Shown: positions 1 through 8,755, counted from the first letter of the stretch. The stretch is DNA of 64,000 bases from Microbispora triticiradicis (GCA_003260025.2 QFZU02000014.1:37678-101677), one strand, 5' to 3'. Notes: generated by a model not told the origin, from the sequence alone. Numbers and translations are program-made.

Positions 1-2
1 GT

Positions 3-599
3 CTCGCCGCCGGAGTGGCGGGCATCGTGCTCGCTGCGGCGGCCGTCTACGCGCAGCAGAACTTCGCGATGTCCTTCGAGCAGCGCACGTCCTTCCTGAC
101 CTACAAGGGCCGGATCGGCGAGACGGTGACGACCAAGCGCTTCTCCGTGAAGGTCGTGTCGGTCTCCGCCGCCCACGCCGTGGACACGACTGACTACTCC
201 GGCAAGGTGAGCAAGGTGGGGACGAGCCATCTGTTCCTGCTGGTCGACGTCACCGCGACCAGCGTCCGTGAGCCGATGAAGCTGAGCAAGCTCAGCCCAC
301 CCCTCCTCCTGAGCGGGGACGGCCGGCGCTACCTGCCCACGGACAAGGTCGACGAGAGCCTGACCCTGTTCAACCGGTACATCCAGCCGGGATTCTGGAC
401 GAGTGGACCGCTCGTCTTCGAGGTGCCGAAGGACGCGGTGCCGGGCGCGAGCCTCGTCTTCATCCCGCCCAACAGCCCGCTGGTCGTCGACAACTACGCG
501 CCCGAGGCGCAGGTCGACCTGGATCTGTCCGGTGCCGCCGCCGACCGGCTGATCGCGCAGGCGGAGGACTACCACACACTGGCGGGCCCGAGCCGATGA
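3..599 (+). CDS. Membrane-anchored exported protein of unknown function (5' end outside window)
   Basis: The reading frame is open to the left edge (first whole codon at base 3), so the true start is probably upstream. A GTG at 15 exists but would cut a hydrophobic stretch (GVAGIVLAAAAVYA) that looks like the end of a transmembrane anchor. The rest is a beta-rich extracytoplasmic domain of about 175 residues, resembling in general shape the DUF4352-type immunoglobulin-like domains (inference, not searched). It overlaps the next gene by ATGA, so the two are probably co-translated, and the next protein has the same anchor-plus-exported-domain plan. No catalytic motif is seen. Confidence 0.6.
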   Translation, partial: LAAGVAGIVLAAAAVYAQQNFAMSFEQRTSFLTYKGRIGETVTTKRFSVKVVSVSAAHAVDTTDYSGKVSKVGTSHLFLLVDVTATSVREPMKLSKLSPPLLLSGDGRRYLPTDKVDESLTLFNRYIQPGFWTSGPLVFEVPKDAVPGASLVFIPPNSPLVVDNYAPEAQVDLDLSGAAADRLIAQAEDYHTLAGPSR

Positions 600-1597
600 C
601 CGAGACGCCCATGGACGGAAACCCGCCGAGGAACGGCCAGGACACCCGCGACTGGTTCGCGCCCCCTCCCGAGCAGCCCACCGACATCGCCTCCGACATC
701 ACCTACAGCGGCGCGTTGCCGCCGCGGCCCATGCCGACGGCGCCACCGTCCATCCCGATTCCCGGGAAACTCGCCCCGCCGACGGACCTGCGCGTGTGGC
801 CGCCTCCGGAGCCCGAGGGGGAGGACAGGTCGACGCAGCCGTTCCCCGCGCTGCGGACGAACCGGCAGCCGCCGCCCCGGGTGCTCGCCCCCACGACCCC
901 TCCCCCCGCGGCCCCTCCCCTCGCCGCGCCACCGGACCCGTCCGCCGGGATGCCGCCGGCTGCCCCCACGTACGGCGTGCCGGCGGAGCCGCCCGGCGTG
1001 GACCTCGCCACGGACGCGTCCGCTTCGCCCGCGCGGCGGCGGACGGGCCTGCTGGTCGGCGGAGCCGTGCTGTCCGTCGCGCTCGCCGTCGCGGCCCCCT
1101 CCTTCTTCGGCTACCAGGCCTACAAGTACGGCCGCCCCGACTACACCGTCCACGTCGTGCCGCCGGGCCAGTCCGGGACCGTGCAGCACGTGTCATGGCA
1201 GGTCACCGTCGAGAAGACCAAGGACCCCACCGGCAAGCCGGAGCGGTCCGACCGCCAGTGGATGAAGATCGTGGCCACCAGGACCGCGCTCGACGCCGAG
1301 GGCGCCATTCGTCACGGGGCGCCGGCGGAGGTCAAGCTCACCGACCGGGCCGGGCGCACCTGGCAGGTGGAGACGCTGAACAACGAGACGCCGCCCGATG
1401 TCAAGGAGAACAAGGTCGGCACGCCGTACCGGATGGAGATGCTGGGGGTGGTGCCGCCCTCGGTGGCCGACCAGGTCGAGGTCACCATCCGCCCGAGCAC
1501 CTACCGGGACGTGCCCGGACAGTCGGCCGAGGACTTCGTGAAGGACGCCTTCAGCGCGACGGAGAAGGACGATCAGGTTCTGCGGTTCCGGCGGTGA
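596..1597 (+). CDS. Proline-rich single-pass membrane protein with exported domain
   Basis: This 333-aa protein starts at the ATGA overlap with the preceding gene. Residues 1 to about 145 are a Pro-rich, disordered cytoplasmic region. One transmembrane helix follows (about 150-172, GLLVGGAVLSVALAVAAPSF), then an exported domain of about 160 residues without Cys. The architecture is like the upstream protein, so the pair may form a membrane complex. The end of the gene overlaps the converging gene on the other strand by 47 bp. I do not recognise a named family; function unknown. Confidence 0.75.
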   Translation: MTETPMDGNPPRNGQDTRDWFAPPPEQPTDIASDITYSGALPPRPMPTAPPSIPIPGKLAPPTDLRVWPPPEPEGEDRSTQPFPALRTNRQPPPRVLAPTTPPPAAPPLAAPPDPSAGMPPAAPTYGVPAEPPGVDLATDASASPARRRTGLLVGGAVLSVALAVAAPSFFGYQAYKYGRPDYTVHVVPPGQSGTVQHVSWQVTVEKTKDPTGKPERSDRQWMKIVATRTALDAEGAIRHGAPAEVKLTDRAGRTWQVETLNNETPPDVKENKVGTPYRMEMLGVVPPSVADQVEVTIRPSTYRDVPGQSAEDFVKDAFSATEKDDQVLRFRR

Positions 1598-2906
1598 CCG
1601 GTGACGGGCCACCCGTTCGGCCATCCATCGGCCCGTCCGTACGGGCCCGGGTCGCGGCCAGGTCGAACGTGGCGGCGATCAGGCACATGGTCACCAGGGT
1701 GACGACCAGATCCGTCACGTAGTTGACCGGCACATCGGTCGCGAACCACAGGTACGGCTCCTCGCTCGCGGCGAGATAACGGCCCGCCCTGCCGAGGAAG
1801 TCACCGCCGATGTGCAGGCCGACGTAGCACAGCGCGAAGAGGCCGAACAGCGGCGCGCCCCCGCGGGCCGTCAGGCGCAGGGAGTTCAGCAGCGGGATCC
1901 AGCGGCCCGTCCACCCGGCGCTCAGCTTGGCCAGCGCCCGCCTCGTCCAGTCATGCGTCCGTTCCAGGTGCACCGCCGCCTGTTCGAGGCGGGTGCCCCT
2001 GATCGTGGTCTGGGTGTCCTCCGCGTACGCGCCGTAGACGAGGATGCCGACGGTCAGCCACGCGAGCGGGACGGCCAGGGCGTCGATCACGTACGGCCAG
2101 ACCTCCCCCAGCCACTCCGAGACCTGCTGCCACCCCGGGATGCCGCTCTCCGCCCCGGCCATGAAGTCGTGCCAGGCCTCGACGGCGGACCGCTGACCGA
2201 TCCAGTCGGAGCGCGCCCCCACGGCCGTCGCGACCGCGTTGATGCCGTAGAAGGCGAACGCCAGCTCGCCGAAGGTGGCGAGCGCACCGGAGAAACGGCC
2301 GTTCCCCGCCTCGTGGCGGCGGCCGAAGTACCACTTCACCCCGTAGGCGACCATCATCGTCGCGAGGGAGACCTTCGGGTCCAGGTTGATCAGCCCGGCC
2401 GCCACCCCGCTGTCGTCTCCGCTGCCCGCGTCGAGCACGTACCGGTCCGGCTGCCGCATGATGTCGATGCCCATGAAGTCGCGGGCGTCCTCGGCGACGA
2501 ATCCCCAGGTCGTGTAGATGCCGGCGAAGACGAGCGCGGTCCGGTTGAGCGCGTTGAGAAGGCTCTCCTTGGCCTCGCCACCGGCGCGCCGGGCCCGGGT
2601 CTCCAGCAGCGCCTCGCGGACTACGTACAGCAAGCCGACGGTCGTGGCGAGGGACGTCATCACGACGAGCGTGAAGAGAAACATCACCAGGACCAGCCGG
2701 GCCTGGTACCACGAGCCGTGCGAGACGGTCGCGGCCAGCAGGAGCAAGCCCCACCGGACGAGCCGTCCAAGCGAGAACCAGATGATCAGCGGGAGCGCGC
2801 ACTTCGCGAGGATCCGCAGGGCGTGCAGCGGCAACGCGTACGGCGACAGCATCCAGGCGAACCTGCGGGGGGCGGGCAGTGCGGACGTTCCGGACACCTG
2901 CCGCAT
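1551..2906 (-). CDS. Multi-pass membrane protein of unknown function
   Basis: A 451-aa protein starting ATG at 2906. It has about eight hydrophobic segments (for example residues 35-58, 68-95, 118-135, 185-205, 250-285, 345-370 and 390-415), with charged loops and a polar Gly/Pro/Arg-rich C-terminal tail. The tail overlaps the 3' end of the convergent upstream gene (1551-1597). No transporter signature or catalytic motif is evident. The gene stands alone between the converging gene and the sulfur operon. Confidence 0.65.
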   Translation of the reverse strand: MRQVSGTSALPAPRRFAWMLSPYALPLHALRILAKCALPLIIWFSLGRLVRWGLLLLAATVSHGSWYQARLVLVMFLFTLVVMTSLATTVGLLYVVREALLETRARRAGGEAKESLLNALNRTALVFAGIYTTWGFVAEDARDFMGIDIMRQPDRYVLDAGSGDDSGVAAGLINLDPKVSLATMMVAYGVKWYFGRRHEAGNGRFSGALATFGELAFAFYGINAVATAVGARSDWIGQRSAVEAWHDFMAGAESGIPGWQQVSEWLGEVWPYVIDALAVPLAWLTVGILVYGAYAEDTQTTIRGTRLEQAAVHLERTHDWTRRALAKLSAGWTGRWIPLLNSLRLTARGGAPLFGLFALCYVGLHIGGDFLGRAGRYLAASEEPYLWFATDVPVNYVTDLVVTLVTMCLIAATFDLAATRARTDGPMDGRTGGPSPVTAGTAEPDRPSPSR

Positions 2907-3025
2907 GTTATCGGCTCCCGCTTCCCCCTATGGCGCGATCACCTTCGCGTGAGCCCGCTACTCGTCGCGCAGCAGCCCCAAGACCTCGTCCGTCGTCGGT
3001 GAACGACTGGTCATCCCAAACCGAA

Positions 3026-3057
3026 AGGCCGGTGCGTTCGCGGGAACGCACCGGCCT
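3026..3057 (-). terminator. Perfect 14-bp hairpin downstream of the sulfur operon
   Basis: Two perfectly complementary 14-base arms (3026-3039 and 3044-3057) enclose a 4-base loop. It lies 17 bp past the stop of the DUF1416 gene. A poor U-tract is normal for actinobacterial terminators. Confidence 0.75.
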
Positions 3058-3073
3058 CGGGTGAAGCGGTGGA

Positions 3074-3376
3074 TCAGACGGCGACCGAGAGCTGGACGAC
3101 CTCGCCGAGCTTGGCCTCGACGGCGACGTCCTTGGTGACGCCGCCGCCGGCGATGATGCGGACGGTCCACTGGCCGGGAGCGGCGAAGAAGCGGAAGACG
3201 CCCTCGTCGGAGACGACGACCTCGCCGGTGAACTCGCCGCTGTGGTCCAGCAGGCGGGCGTACGCCGTGCCGGCGCCAGAGACGACGCCCTGGATCACGG
3301 CCTGGTTGGACAGGTCGATGCCGGCCGGCAGCGCGACGGTCTGCTCAGGAGCAGCGCAACCCTGTGTGGTGGTCAT
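3074..3376 (-). CDS. DUF1416 protein (SseC-like, sulfur metabolism)
   Basis: A 100-aa beta-rich protein matching by eye the DUF1416 family found beside rhodaneses in actinobacteria (SseC of mycobacteria). An N-terminal GCAAP segment precedes a transthyretin-like fold. Its exact role is unknown; the neighbourhood points to sulfur transfer. Its ATG shares one base with the sseA stop (TGATG), so the two are coupled. A strong hairpin follows the gene, ending the operon. Confidence 0.85.
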   Translation of the reverse strand: MTTTQGCAAPEQTVALPAGIDLSNQAVIQGVVSGAGTAYARLLDHSGEFTGEVVVSDEGVFRFFAAPGQWTVRIIAGGGVTKDVAVEAKLGEVVQLSVAV

Positions 3377-4215
3377 CAGCGGGCCTCTCCAAGCTCGATC
3401 GGCACGCCCACGAGCGAGCCGTACTCGGTCCACGAACCGTCGTAGTTCTTGACGTTGGGCTGGTCGAGCAGCTCGTGCAGCACGAACCAGGTGTGCGCGG
3501 AGCGCTCGCCGATGCGGCAGTAGGCGATGGTGTCCTTGCCGAGGTCCACACCGGCGCCGGAGTAGAGCTCGCGGAGCTCGTCGTCGGAGCGGAAGGTGCC
3601 GTCGTCGTTGGCCGCCTTCGACCACGGGATGTTGCGGGCGGTCGGCACGTGGCCGCCGCGCTGCGCCTGCTCCTGCGGCAGGTGGGCCGGGGCGAGCAGC
3701 TTGCCGGTGAACTCGTCGGGCGAGCGCACGTCGACCAGGTTCTGCTTGCCGATCGCGGCGACGACGTCGTCGCGGAAGGCGCGGATGTCGTTGTCGGGCT
3801 CCTGGGCCGTGTACTGGGTGGCGGGGCGCTCGACCGCGTCCTTGACCAGCTCGCGGGACTCCAGCTCCCACTTCTTGCGTCCGCCGTCGAGCAGCTTGAC
3901 GTTCGCGTGGCCGTACACCTTGAAGTACCAGTAGGCGTAGGCGGCGAACCAGTTATTGTTGCCACCGTAGAGGATCACGGTGTCGTCGTTGGCGATGCCA
4001 CGGGACGACAGCAGGGCCTCGAAGCCGGCCTTGTCGACGAAGTCGCGGCGGACCGGGTCCTGCAGGTCGGTCCTCCAGTCGATCCTCACGGCACCGCGGA
4101 TGTGACCCTTGTCGTAGGCGCTGGTGTCCTCGTCGACCTCGACGAGCACGACACCCGGCGTGTCGAGGTTGGCCTCGACCCAGTCGGCGTCCACCAGAAC
4201 GGCGGAGCGGCTCAT
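3376..4215 (-). CDS. sseA: Thiosulfate sulfurtransferase (rhodanese)
   Basis: A 279-aa two-domain rhodanese. It transfers sulfane sulfur from thiosulfate to cyanide or other thiophilic acceptors in the cytoplasm. The C-terminal domain carries the active-site loop CRIGERS with the persulfide-forming cysteine; the N-terminal domain is the usual inactive copy. ATG at 4215 was chosen over longer openings because homologues begin MSRSxVLVDADW, and GGGAG sits 7 bases upstream. The order thioredoxin, sseA, DUF1416 matches the M. tuberculosis Rv0816c-Rv0814c region (established knowledge). The long leader with an upstream Cys-containing peptide suggests cysteine-responsive attenuation. Confidence 0.93.
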   Translation of the reverse strand: MSRSAVLVDADWVEANLDTPGVVLVEVDEDTSAYDKGHIRGAVRIDWRTDLQDPVRRDFVDKAGFEALLSSRGIANDDTVILYGGNNNWFAAYAYWYFKVYGHANVKLLDGGRKKWELESRELVKDAVERPATQYTAQEPDNDIRAFRDDVVAAIGKQNLVDVRSPDEFTGKLLAPAHLPQEQAQRGGHVPTARNIPWSKAANDDGTFRSDDELRELYSGAGVDLGKDTIAYCRIGERSAHTWFVLHELLDQPNVKNYDGSWTEYGSLVGVPIELGEAR

Positions 4216-4541
4216 TTGATTCTCCCAGGTTGTAGACGGCGGATGAGCAGGTACGTTGCGCAGCCCGGGCGGACCCGGACGTCGCGTTGGGGAAGGCGGC
4301 CGGCGGTGCCGCTGCCGCACCCAGAGCCAGTACGGTGATCCCACACGCGAACCCGATCAGTCCCACCGCTGCGAACCCCGGCCCGGTGATCCGTGCGAAC
4401 CTCGGCGGCGCCGAGGTCTCGGCGCGCGAGGGCGGCCGTGGAAACGGCCGCTTCGGATCGGGGGCCACGAGGGTCGATGTGCATCGTGGGGATACTCCTG
4501 AAGGATTCTCGGAGCACGGCGTCAAGCCGCAGGAATCACCC
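4216..4541 (-). other. Untranslated stretch between leader peptide and sseA
   Basis: 326 bp without a convincing gene. It lies between the leader-peptide stop and the sseA start on the same strand, and is GC-rich with several possible stems, as expected of an attenuator region. Open frames here have no family resemblance or good ribosome-binding site. I could not fold it reliably by eye. Confidence 0.45.
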
Positions 4542-4625
4542 TCAGGCCATGCGACAGAGCGAGGTCGCGACGCGGCAGAAGTCCACCGCCCGCCGCTTCG
4601 TGAGCAGCTCTGTCGTGGGAGTCAT
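4542..4625 (-). CDS. 27-aa Cys/Arg leader peptide (putative sulfur-responsive attenuator)
   Basis: ATG at 4625, stop at 4542. The peptide ends in RRAVDFCRVATSLCRMA, the pattern (R-R-x-V-D-x-C-R-V-A-x-x-L-C-R) of the short 'putative leader peptides' found upstream of cysteine and sulfur genes in actinomycetes (established knowledge). Two Cys codons near the end would sense charged tRNA-Cys. A promoter-like sequence places +1 at or next to the ATG, so the message may be leaderless, as in the mycobacterial cysteine uORFs. It lies between the thioredoxin gene and sseA. It is usually missed by gene finders because of its length. Confidence 0.8.
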   Translation of the reverse strand: MTPTTELLTKRRAVDFCRVATSLCRMA

Positions 4626-4632
4626 GGCCACG

Positions 4633-4660
4633 ACAGTACCTTCCGTCTCGACATCTGTCA
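4633..4660 (-). promoter_or_regulatory. Putative promoter for leader peptide/sseA
   Basis: On the minus strand, TGACAG (4660-4655) and TACTGT (4638-4633) are separated by 16 bases. The -10 ends 7 bases before the leader-peptide ATG, so transcription would start at or near that ATG (leaderless). This is a motif judgement only. Confidence 0.4.
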
Positions 4661-5128
4661 CACCTTGTCCGATGGCTGAGATGAATGGTGAGACGTTCCA
4701 TCCACGGCGAGGCCGAGAGCGGCGATCACGTCGGCCTTGCGCGGCTGGCCCGACGCCCTCTTCACCACGTTTCCCGCGCCGTCGAGGACGAGCACCGTGG
4801 GGGTGCTCAGCACCTCGAACCGCCGGACCAGGTCGAGGCGCGACTCCGCGTCGATCTCGACGTGACGCACGCCCGGCACCAGGCCGGCCACCTCGCCGAG
4901 GATCCGGCGGGTCGCCCTGCAGGGCTGGCAGAACGCGGTGGAGAACTGCACGAGCGTGGCCCGCTCGCCCAGATCGGCACCGAGATCGGCGGCCAGGACC
5001 GCGCCGACATCGCCTCTCGCCGCCGGGGCGTGTTCCACTGCCCGCACCCTCCCGTCGCGCCGCCCGGGAACCGGCCCGGCGGCCACGTTCTGGACGAGCG
5101 TGTCCACCCGGGTCGCGATGCCCGCCAT
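4658..5128 (-). CDS. Thioredoxin-fold protein (ThiX-like)
   Basis: 156 aa from ATG 5128; a TTG at 5140 is the alternative, but GGAGGG abuts it too closely. The thioredoxin fold carries a redox-active FCQPCRATR motif (CxPC) and the conserved cis-Pro segment STPTVLVLDG. The first 50 residues are not a signal peptide, so the protein is probably cytoplasmic. Position beside sseA and DUF1416 matches the mycobacterial thiX (Rv0816c) neighbourhood, suggesting it reduces persulfide or disulfide intermediates in sulfur transfer (inference). Confidence 0.85.
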   Translation of the reverse strand: MAGIATRVDTLVQNVAAGPVPGRRDGRVRAVEHAPAARGDVGAVLAADLGADLGERATLVQFSTAFCQPCRATRRILGEVAGLVPGVRHVEIDAESRLDLVRRFEVLSTPTVLVLDGAGNVVKRASGQPRKADVIAALGLAVDGTSHHSSQPSDKV

Positions 5129-5196
5129 CGCCGTTTGCAACCCTCCGTACGCCGGGGCTGATTCCCGGCACGGGTCACGGAAAGGTCACAGGACGC

Positions 5197-6066
5197 TCAG
5201 AGCCTGGCGGCGACCAGTGTGCGGCCGTCGGCGCCGGCGAGTTCGACGCGCTCGATCTGGCCGGAACTCAGCGCCGTCGAGCCCTCGAAGACCATCTTCG
5301 GCCCGCGGTACTCCCCGCTCCCCACCGCCCAGGGGCCCAGGACCGAGACGGTGCCGTCCTTCCCGATCACGCGGAGCGTGCACACCGTCCCCGCGGGCAC
5401 CCCGGCGACCCTCGCGACGACCTGCGTCCCGCGCTCCTGCGGGACGAGCCGTACGGTCAGCCGCATGTCGCCGTTGCTGCCGCGAGCCTGCGGCGAGGCG
5501 GTGACGGCCGCCTCCGCGGGCGGCTGCTCGACCCTCTTCGCCACGGTGCCGGGCGACGGGACGGGCGAGACCGGAGCGACGAAGATCTGCGGGATCTCGT
5601 CGTTGCCGACCTTGGGCGCCTGGGCCGCAGCGGCGTCTGAGGCGGCGCCGCCGGCGGCCGCACTGCCGGCCGCATCGTCAAGCCTGCTCTCGTACTGCGG
5701 GGCCGCGACGGGCGAGCCCGCCGCCGTGTCCTGCGACGACGTCTGCGCCGCCGACAGCCAGGCCGTGCCGCCCACGGCCGCGACGACGACGGACGCGGCG
5801 AGCGCCAGCAGCACGCGGGACCGGCGCCCCCGCTTCGCCGACGCGGCGACCAGCCGGTCGAGCACGGCGCGCGGCGGCGCGGCGGCGCGCTCGACGTCCT
5901 CGGCCGACACGAGTGCCAGCAGGGGCGGCAGCCCCGACAGCGCGGCCAGCTCCGCCCGGCACTCCGCGCAGGTCTCCAGGTGGGCCTCGACCTCGGCGGC
6001 TTCCTCGGCGTCGAGCGCCCCGAGGACGTACACGCCGAGTGAGATCCGCACCTCCTCGCAGGTCAT
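5197..6066 (-). CDS. Zinc-finger anti-sigma factor (RsL/RslA-like)
   Basis: 289 aa. The N-terminal zf-HC2 domain has the H-x3-C-x2-C motif (HLETCAEC, about residues 30-37). A transmembrane helix follows (about 93-110, LLALAASVVVAAVGGTAW), then an Ala/Pro-rich linker and an exported C-terminal sensor domain of about 110 residues. It overlaps the ECF sigma gene by ATGA, so the two are made together. It should hold the sigma factor at the membrane until an envelope or redox signal releases it. Confidence 0.9.
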   Translation of the reverse strand: MTCEEVRISLGVYVLGALDAEEAAEVEAHLETCAECRAELAALSGLPPLLALVSAEDVERAAAPPRAVLDRLVAASAKRGRRSRVLLALAASVVVAAVGGTAWLSAAQTSSQDTAAGSPVAAPQYESRLDDAAGSAAAGGAASDAAAAQAPKVGNDEIPQIFVAPVSPVPSPGTVAKRVEQPPAEAAVTASPQARGSNGDMRLTVRLVPQERGTQVVARVAGVPAGTVCTLRVIGKDGTVSVLGPWAVGSGEYRGPKMVFEGSTALSSGQIERVELAGADGRTLVAARL

Positions 6067-6653
6067 GGTGCCAGCCCCCGTTCCTCCAGGGCGAGTTTGA
6101 GCGCTCGGAGTGCGTAGTAGGTCCGCGACTTGACCGTCCCCTGCGGGATGCCGAGGATCTCCGACGCCTCCTTCACCGATCTCCCCCGGTAGTACGTCTC
6201 CATGAGCACCTCACGGTGCTCCGGCCTGAGCGAGGCCAGCGCCTCCGCGACCCCCCACGACTCGACGGCGCGGTCGAGCTCGTCGTCGGCGGGCAGCACG
6301 GCGAGCGCCTCGTCCCCCGTCTCCTGGGGCCTGGACCTGCGGGCCCGGTGCTGGTCGACGACGATGTTGCGGGCGACCGTGAACAGCCAGGCGCGCACCG
6401 GGCGTCCTTCGAGCACCCCGGGGTTGCGCCAGGCCCGAAGCAGCGTCTCCTGCACCACGTCCTCCGCCCTGCCCGGGTCACTGGTCAGCCGCAGTACGTA
6501 GCCGTACAACGGCCCTGCGTGATCCTCGAAAAGCGCGCGTACGAGCTCCTCGTCGGCGGTTCCGGCTGGACTCACACCTTCTTCACGTACGAAACGGCCG
6601 GCCGGTTCGGCACTGTGACCATCGTCACGTGGGCCGTCACTTGAAGGAGACAT
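6063..6653 (-). CDS. ECF RNA polymerase sigma factor (SigL/SigK type)
   Basis: About 196 aa from ATG 6653 (a GTG at 6686 is possible). Region 2 carries DPGRAEDVVQETLLRAWRNP and region 4 the helix-turn-helix SVKEASEILGIPQGTVKSRT. It directs RNA polymerase to an envelope- or stress-type regulon and is controlled by the overlapping anti-sigma gene. Region 4 resembles mycobacterial SigL, whose partner RslA is also a zinc-finger protein (family knowledge). The start lies within the end of the DUF2993 gene, so all three may be co-transcribed. Confidence 0.92.
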   Translation of the reverse strand: MSPSSDGPRDDGHSAEPAGRFVREEGVSPAGTADEELVRALFEDHAGPLYGYVLRLTSDPGRAEDVVQETLLRAWRNPGVLEGRPVRAWLFTVARNIVVDQHRARRSRPQETGDEALAVLPADDELDRAVESWGVAEALASLRPEHREVLMETYYRGRSVKEASEILGIPQGTVKSRTYYALRALKLALEERGLAP

Positions 6654-7317
6654 CACTCGCGGTGCCCTGGACCGCGAGTCCCTCACTGGTCGAGGTCACG
6701 CGGGTGATGCGCAGGTTCAGCGGCAGGTTCTTCACCGGGACCGTGAAGGAGATGAGCCGCTCGGGGTTCGGCACCGGAATCGCGCCCGCGAGCCGCACGC
6801 TCGCCGGCGTTAGCCGGATCCCGTCCTTGATCATTTCGATCTTCATGTCGGCGGTGACCGGCACCTGGTTTCCCAGCACGGTCACGTTGCCCGAGACGCG
6901 GAGCTTGTCGTCGCCGGTGCCCTCGACCTTGATGCCCTTCGGCGCGTGGGCGGAGAGAGTCCGACGCGAGATGACCACAGTCCCCACCACGCGGTCGGCC
7001 CCGATCTTGGCGGCCGCGGCGTTCTGGATGAGGTCGGCGAGCGGGGCGGTCACGCCGTAGAGCGTGGCGTCGATCCGTTCGAGCTGGACGCCCTCCCGCT
7101 CCACCTCGCCGATGCCGATAGCGATCTCCTCGTATCTGCCGGAGAACGCCTGCGTGAGGAACGGAAGCCCCTTCACCTGCACCGAGGGCGGCTGCGCCAG
7201 GTCGTACTGGGCCTCGATCTGGCGGGCGATCTCCCGCTGCACGCCGACCACGGCCACCCGGTCGAGCACGACGAGCAGGATGGCGAGCATAACCACGGCC
7301 ACGACCAGCTTGCGCAT
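6637..7317 (-). CDS. DUF2993 (LmeA-type) phospholipid-binding protein
   Basis: 226 aa from ATG 7317. An N-terminal transmembrane or signal segment (residues 3-24, LVVAVVMLAILLVVLDRVAV) leads into a DUF2993 domain, characterised by the KGLPFLTQAFSGRYEEI segment and repeated beta-strands forming a lipid-binding groove. In mycobacteria the family member LmeA supports mannan elongation of lipomannan; here the role is probably envelope lipid handling. It overlaps the ECF sigma gene, hinting that this envelope protein shares that regulation. Confidence 0.85.
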   Translation of the reverse strand: MRKLVVAVVMLAILLVVLDRVAVVGVQREIARQIEAQYDLAQPPSVQVKGLPFLTQAFSGRYEEIAIGIGEVEREGVQLERIDATLYGVTAPLADLIQNAAAAKIGADRVVGTVVISRRTLSAHAPKGIKVEGTGDDKLRVSGNVTVLGNQVPVTADMKIEMIKDGIRLTPASVRLAGAIPVPNPERLISFTVPVKNLPLNLRITRVTSTSEGLAVQGTASDVSFK

Positions 7318-7460
7318 CCGACTCCTCCGAAGGCGCCCGTACGATTCAGCGTAGTGCCCCTGCCCGCGAGATTTGCCCGAGAACGGACGATGTCCGGAGA
7401 GACGCACACCCGCTCCGGACGCCGTGAGGGGTGAAGCTTGACGGGAGAGGCACGTGCCGC

Positions 7461-7709
7461 TCATCCCCCGGCGAATGGGGGCAAAACCTCTACCACGAAT
7501 CCCTCGGGCAGCATGATCGTGGCGGGGTCGCGGGTGCCCGCCGGGGCGCCGTCGATCAGGAAGGACGACCGGCGCAGCACGCGCTCCAGGGCCGGGTCCC
7601 CCCCGATCCGCGCGAGCAGGTCCGCCAGCGTCGCCGCGTCGGCGGCCTCCTCGGGCGTCCCGGCGGCCTCCTTGGCCGCCGCCCAGTAGCGAATCGTCCC
7701 CGTGGCCAT
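7461..7709 (-). CDS. MoaD/ThiS-family sulfur-carrier protein
   Basis: 82 aa, ubiquitin-like beta-grasp fold ending in PFAGG. The terminal Gly-Gly is the site that is adenylated and thiocarboxylated. The length fits molybdopterin synthase small subunits or ThiS-like carriers. No moaE, thiF or cysM lies beside it, so the pathway served (molybdopterin or other sulfur transfer) cannot be assigned from context. Confidence 0.85.
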   Translation of the reverse strand: MATGTIRYWAAAKEAAGTPEEAADAATLADLLARIGGDPALERVLRRSSFLIDGAPAGTRDPATIMLPEGFVVEVLPPFAGG

Positions 7710-7982
7710 GGTCAGCCCGCTCCCCTCGTGAGCCGCGTCTCGGTCGGCGTCCGAAACATGTCACCTCCATGAAAGCTCTCCGTCACCGTCACGTTACGGT
7801 CTTAAACCACGTGACGTGTTGTTCACACGGGTGACGCGGATTGGACGCAAAGTTCGTGTGGGCTACCCTACGAATTAATGGACTCGGGCGATGTAGCCCC
7901 CGGGTCCTTACGTGTTTGTACGGCTGTCGCGGTTTCCAGTGCTGCAAACGGCGCCGAGCCGACATGGTGCGAGGAGGCTCAT

Positions 7983-8696
7983 GTGAGCAATCTGCTCCTG
8001 CTGACCAACGCTCTGGAGCCGTCGGCGGAGGTGCTCCCGGCACTCGGACTGCTTCTCCACTCGGTGCGGGTCGCCCCGGCCGAGGCCTCCGCTCTGATCG
8101 ACGCGCCGCCCGCGGACGCCATCCTGGTCGACGCGCGCCGTGAGCTCGTGCAGGCCAAGAGCCTGTGCCGGCTGCTGCGCACGACCGGTGTCACCTGCCC
8201 GCTGATGGCGATCGTGACCGAGGGCGGCCTGGCGGCGATGACGGCGGAGTGGGGCGTGGACGACGTCATCCTCGACACCGCCGGCCCCGCGGAGGTGGAG
8301 GCCCGGCTGCGGATGTCGGTCGGGCGGCTGTCGCTGGCCGCCACGGAGGACGTCCCCGACGAGATCCGCAGCGGTGACCTGTCGATCGACGAGGCCACCT
8401 ACACGGCCAGGCTGCGCGGCCGGGCGCTCGACCTCACGTTCAAGGAGTTCGAGCTGCTCAAGTATCTCGCCCAGCACCCGGGCCGGGTCTTCACCCGGGC
8501 CCAGTTGCTCCAGGAGGTCTGGGGCTACGACTACTTCGGCGGCACCCGGACCGTGGACGTCCACGTACGGCGGCTGCGGGCGAAGCTGGGAGCGGAGTAC
8601 GAGGCGCTCATCGGCACGGTCCGCAACGTCGGCTACCGGTTCGTGCCCGACCGCGGCGGCGAGCAGCAGGCCGAGGCCGAGGCCGTCAGACGCTGA
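7983..8696 (+). CDS. glnR: Nitrogen-metabolism regulator GlnR
   Basis: 237 aa from GTG 7983, chosen because GAGGAGG ends 7 bases upstream and homologues start with (M/V)[10 protein letters not shown]. The N-terminal atypical receiver domain lacks the usual phosphorylated Asp pocket, a known feature of GlnR. The C-terminal OmpR-type winged helix contains the highly conserved [20 protein letters not shown] and [13 protein letters not shown]. It is the master regulator of glutamine synthetase, ammonium and nitrate genes in actinomycetes. It is monocistronic, followed by a strong terminator hairpin. Confidence 0.95.
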   Translation: MSNLLLLTNALEPSAEVLPALGLLLHSVRVAPAEASALIDAPPADAILVDARRELVQAKSLCRLLRTTGVTCPLMAIVTEGGLAAMTAEWGVDDVILDTAGPAEVEARLRMSVGRLSLAATEDVPDEIRSGDLSIDEATYTARLRGRALDLTFKEFELLKYLAQHPGRVFTRAQLLQEVWGYDYFGGTRTVDVHVRRLRAKLGAEYEALIGTVRNVGYRFVPDRGGEQQAEAEAVRR

Positions 8697-8707
8697 CTTC
8701 GGCCGGA

Positions 8708-8738
8708 AAGGCCCGCCCCCGCTGCGGGGGCGGGCCTT
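8708..8738. terminator. Bidirectional hairpin between glnR and 5'-nucleotidase
   Basis: Complementary 13-base arms (8708-8720 AAGGCCCGCCCCC; 8726-8738) with a 5-base loop sit between two convergent genes, so the hairpin can end transcription from both sides. Confidence 0.8.
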
Positions 8739-8755
8739 CCGGTGTTCTCCGTCCC

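Noticed and set aside
4212..4525. Frames of 100-190 aa covering the region upstream of sseA
   Set aside because: Low-complexity Arg/Ala/Pro composition, no ribosome-binding site and mutually exclusive frames; the stretch behaves as an untranslated leader.
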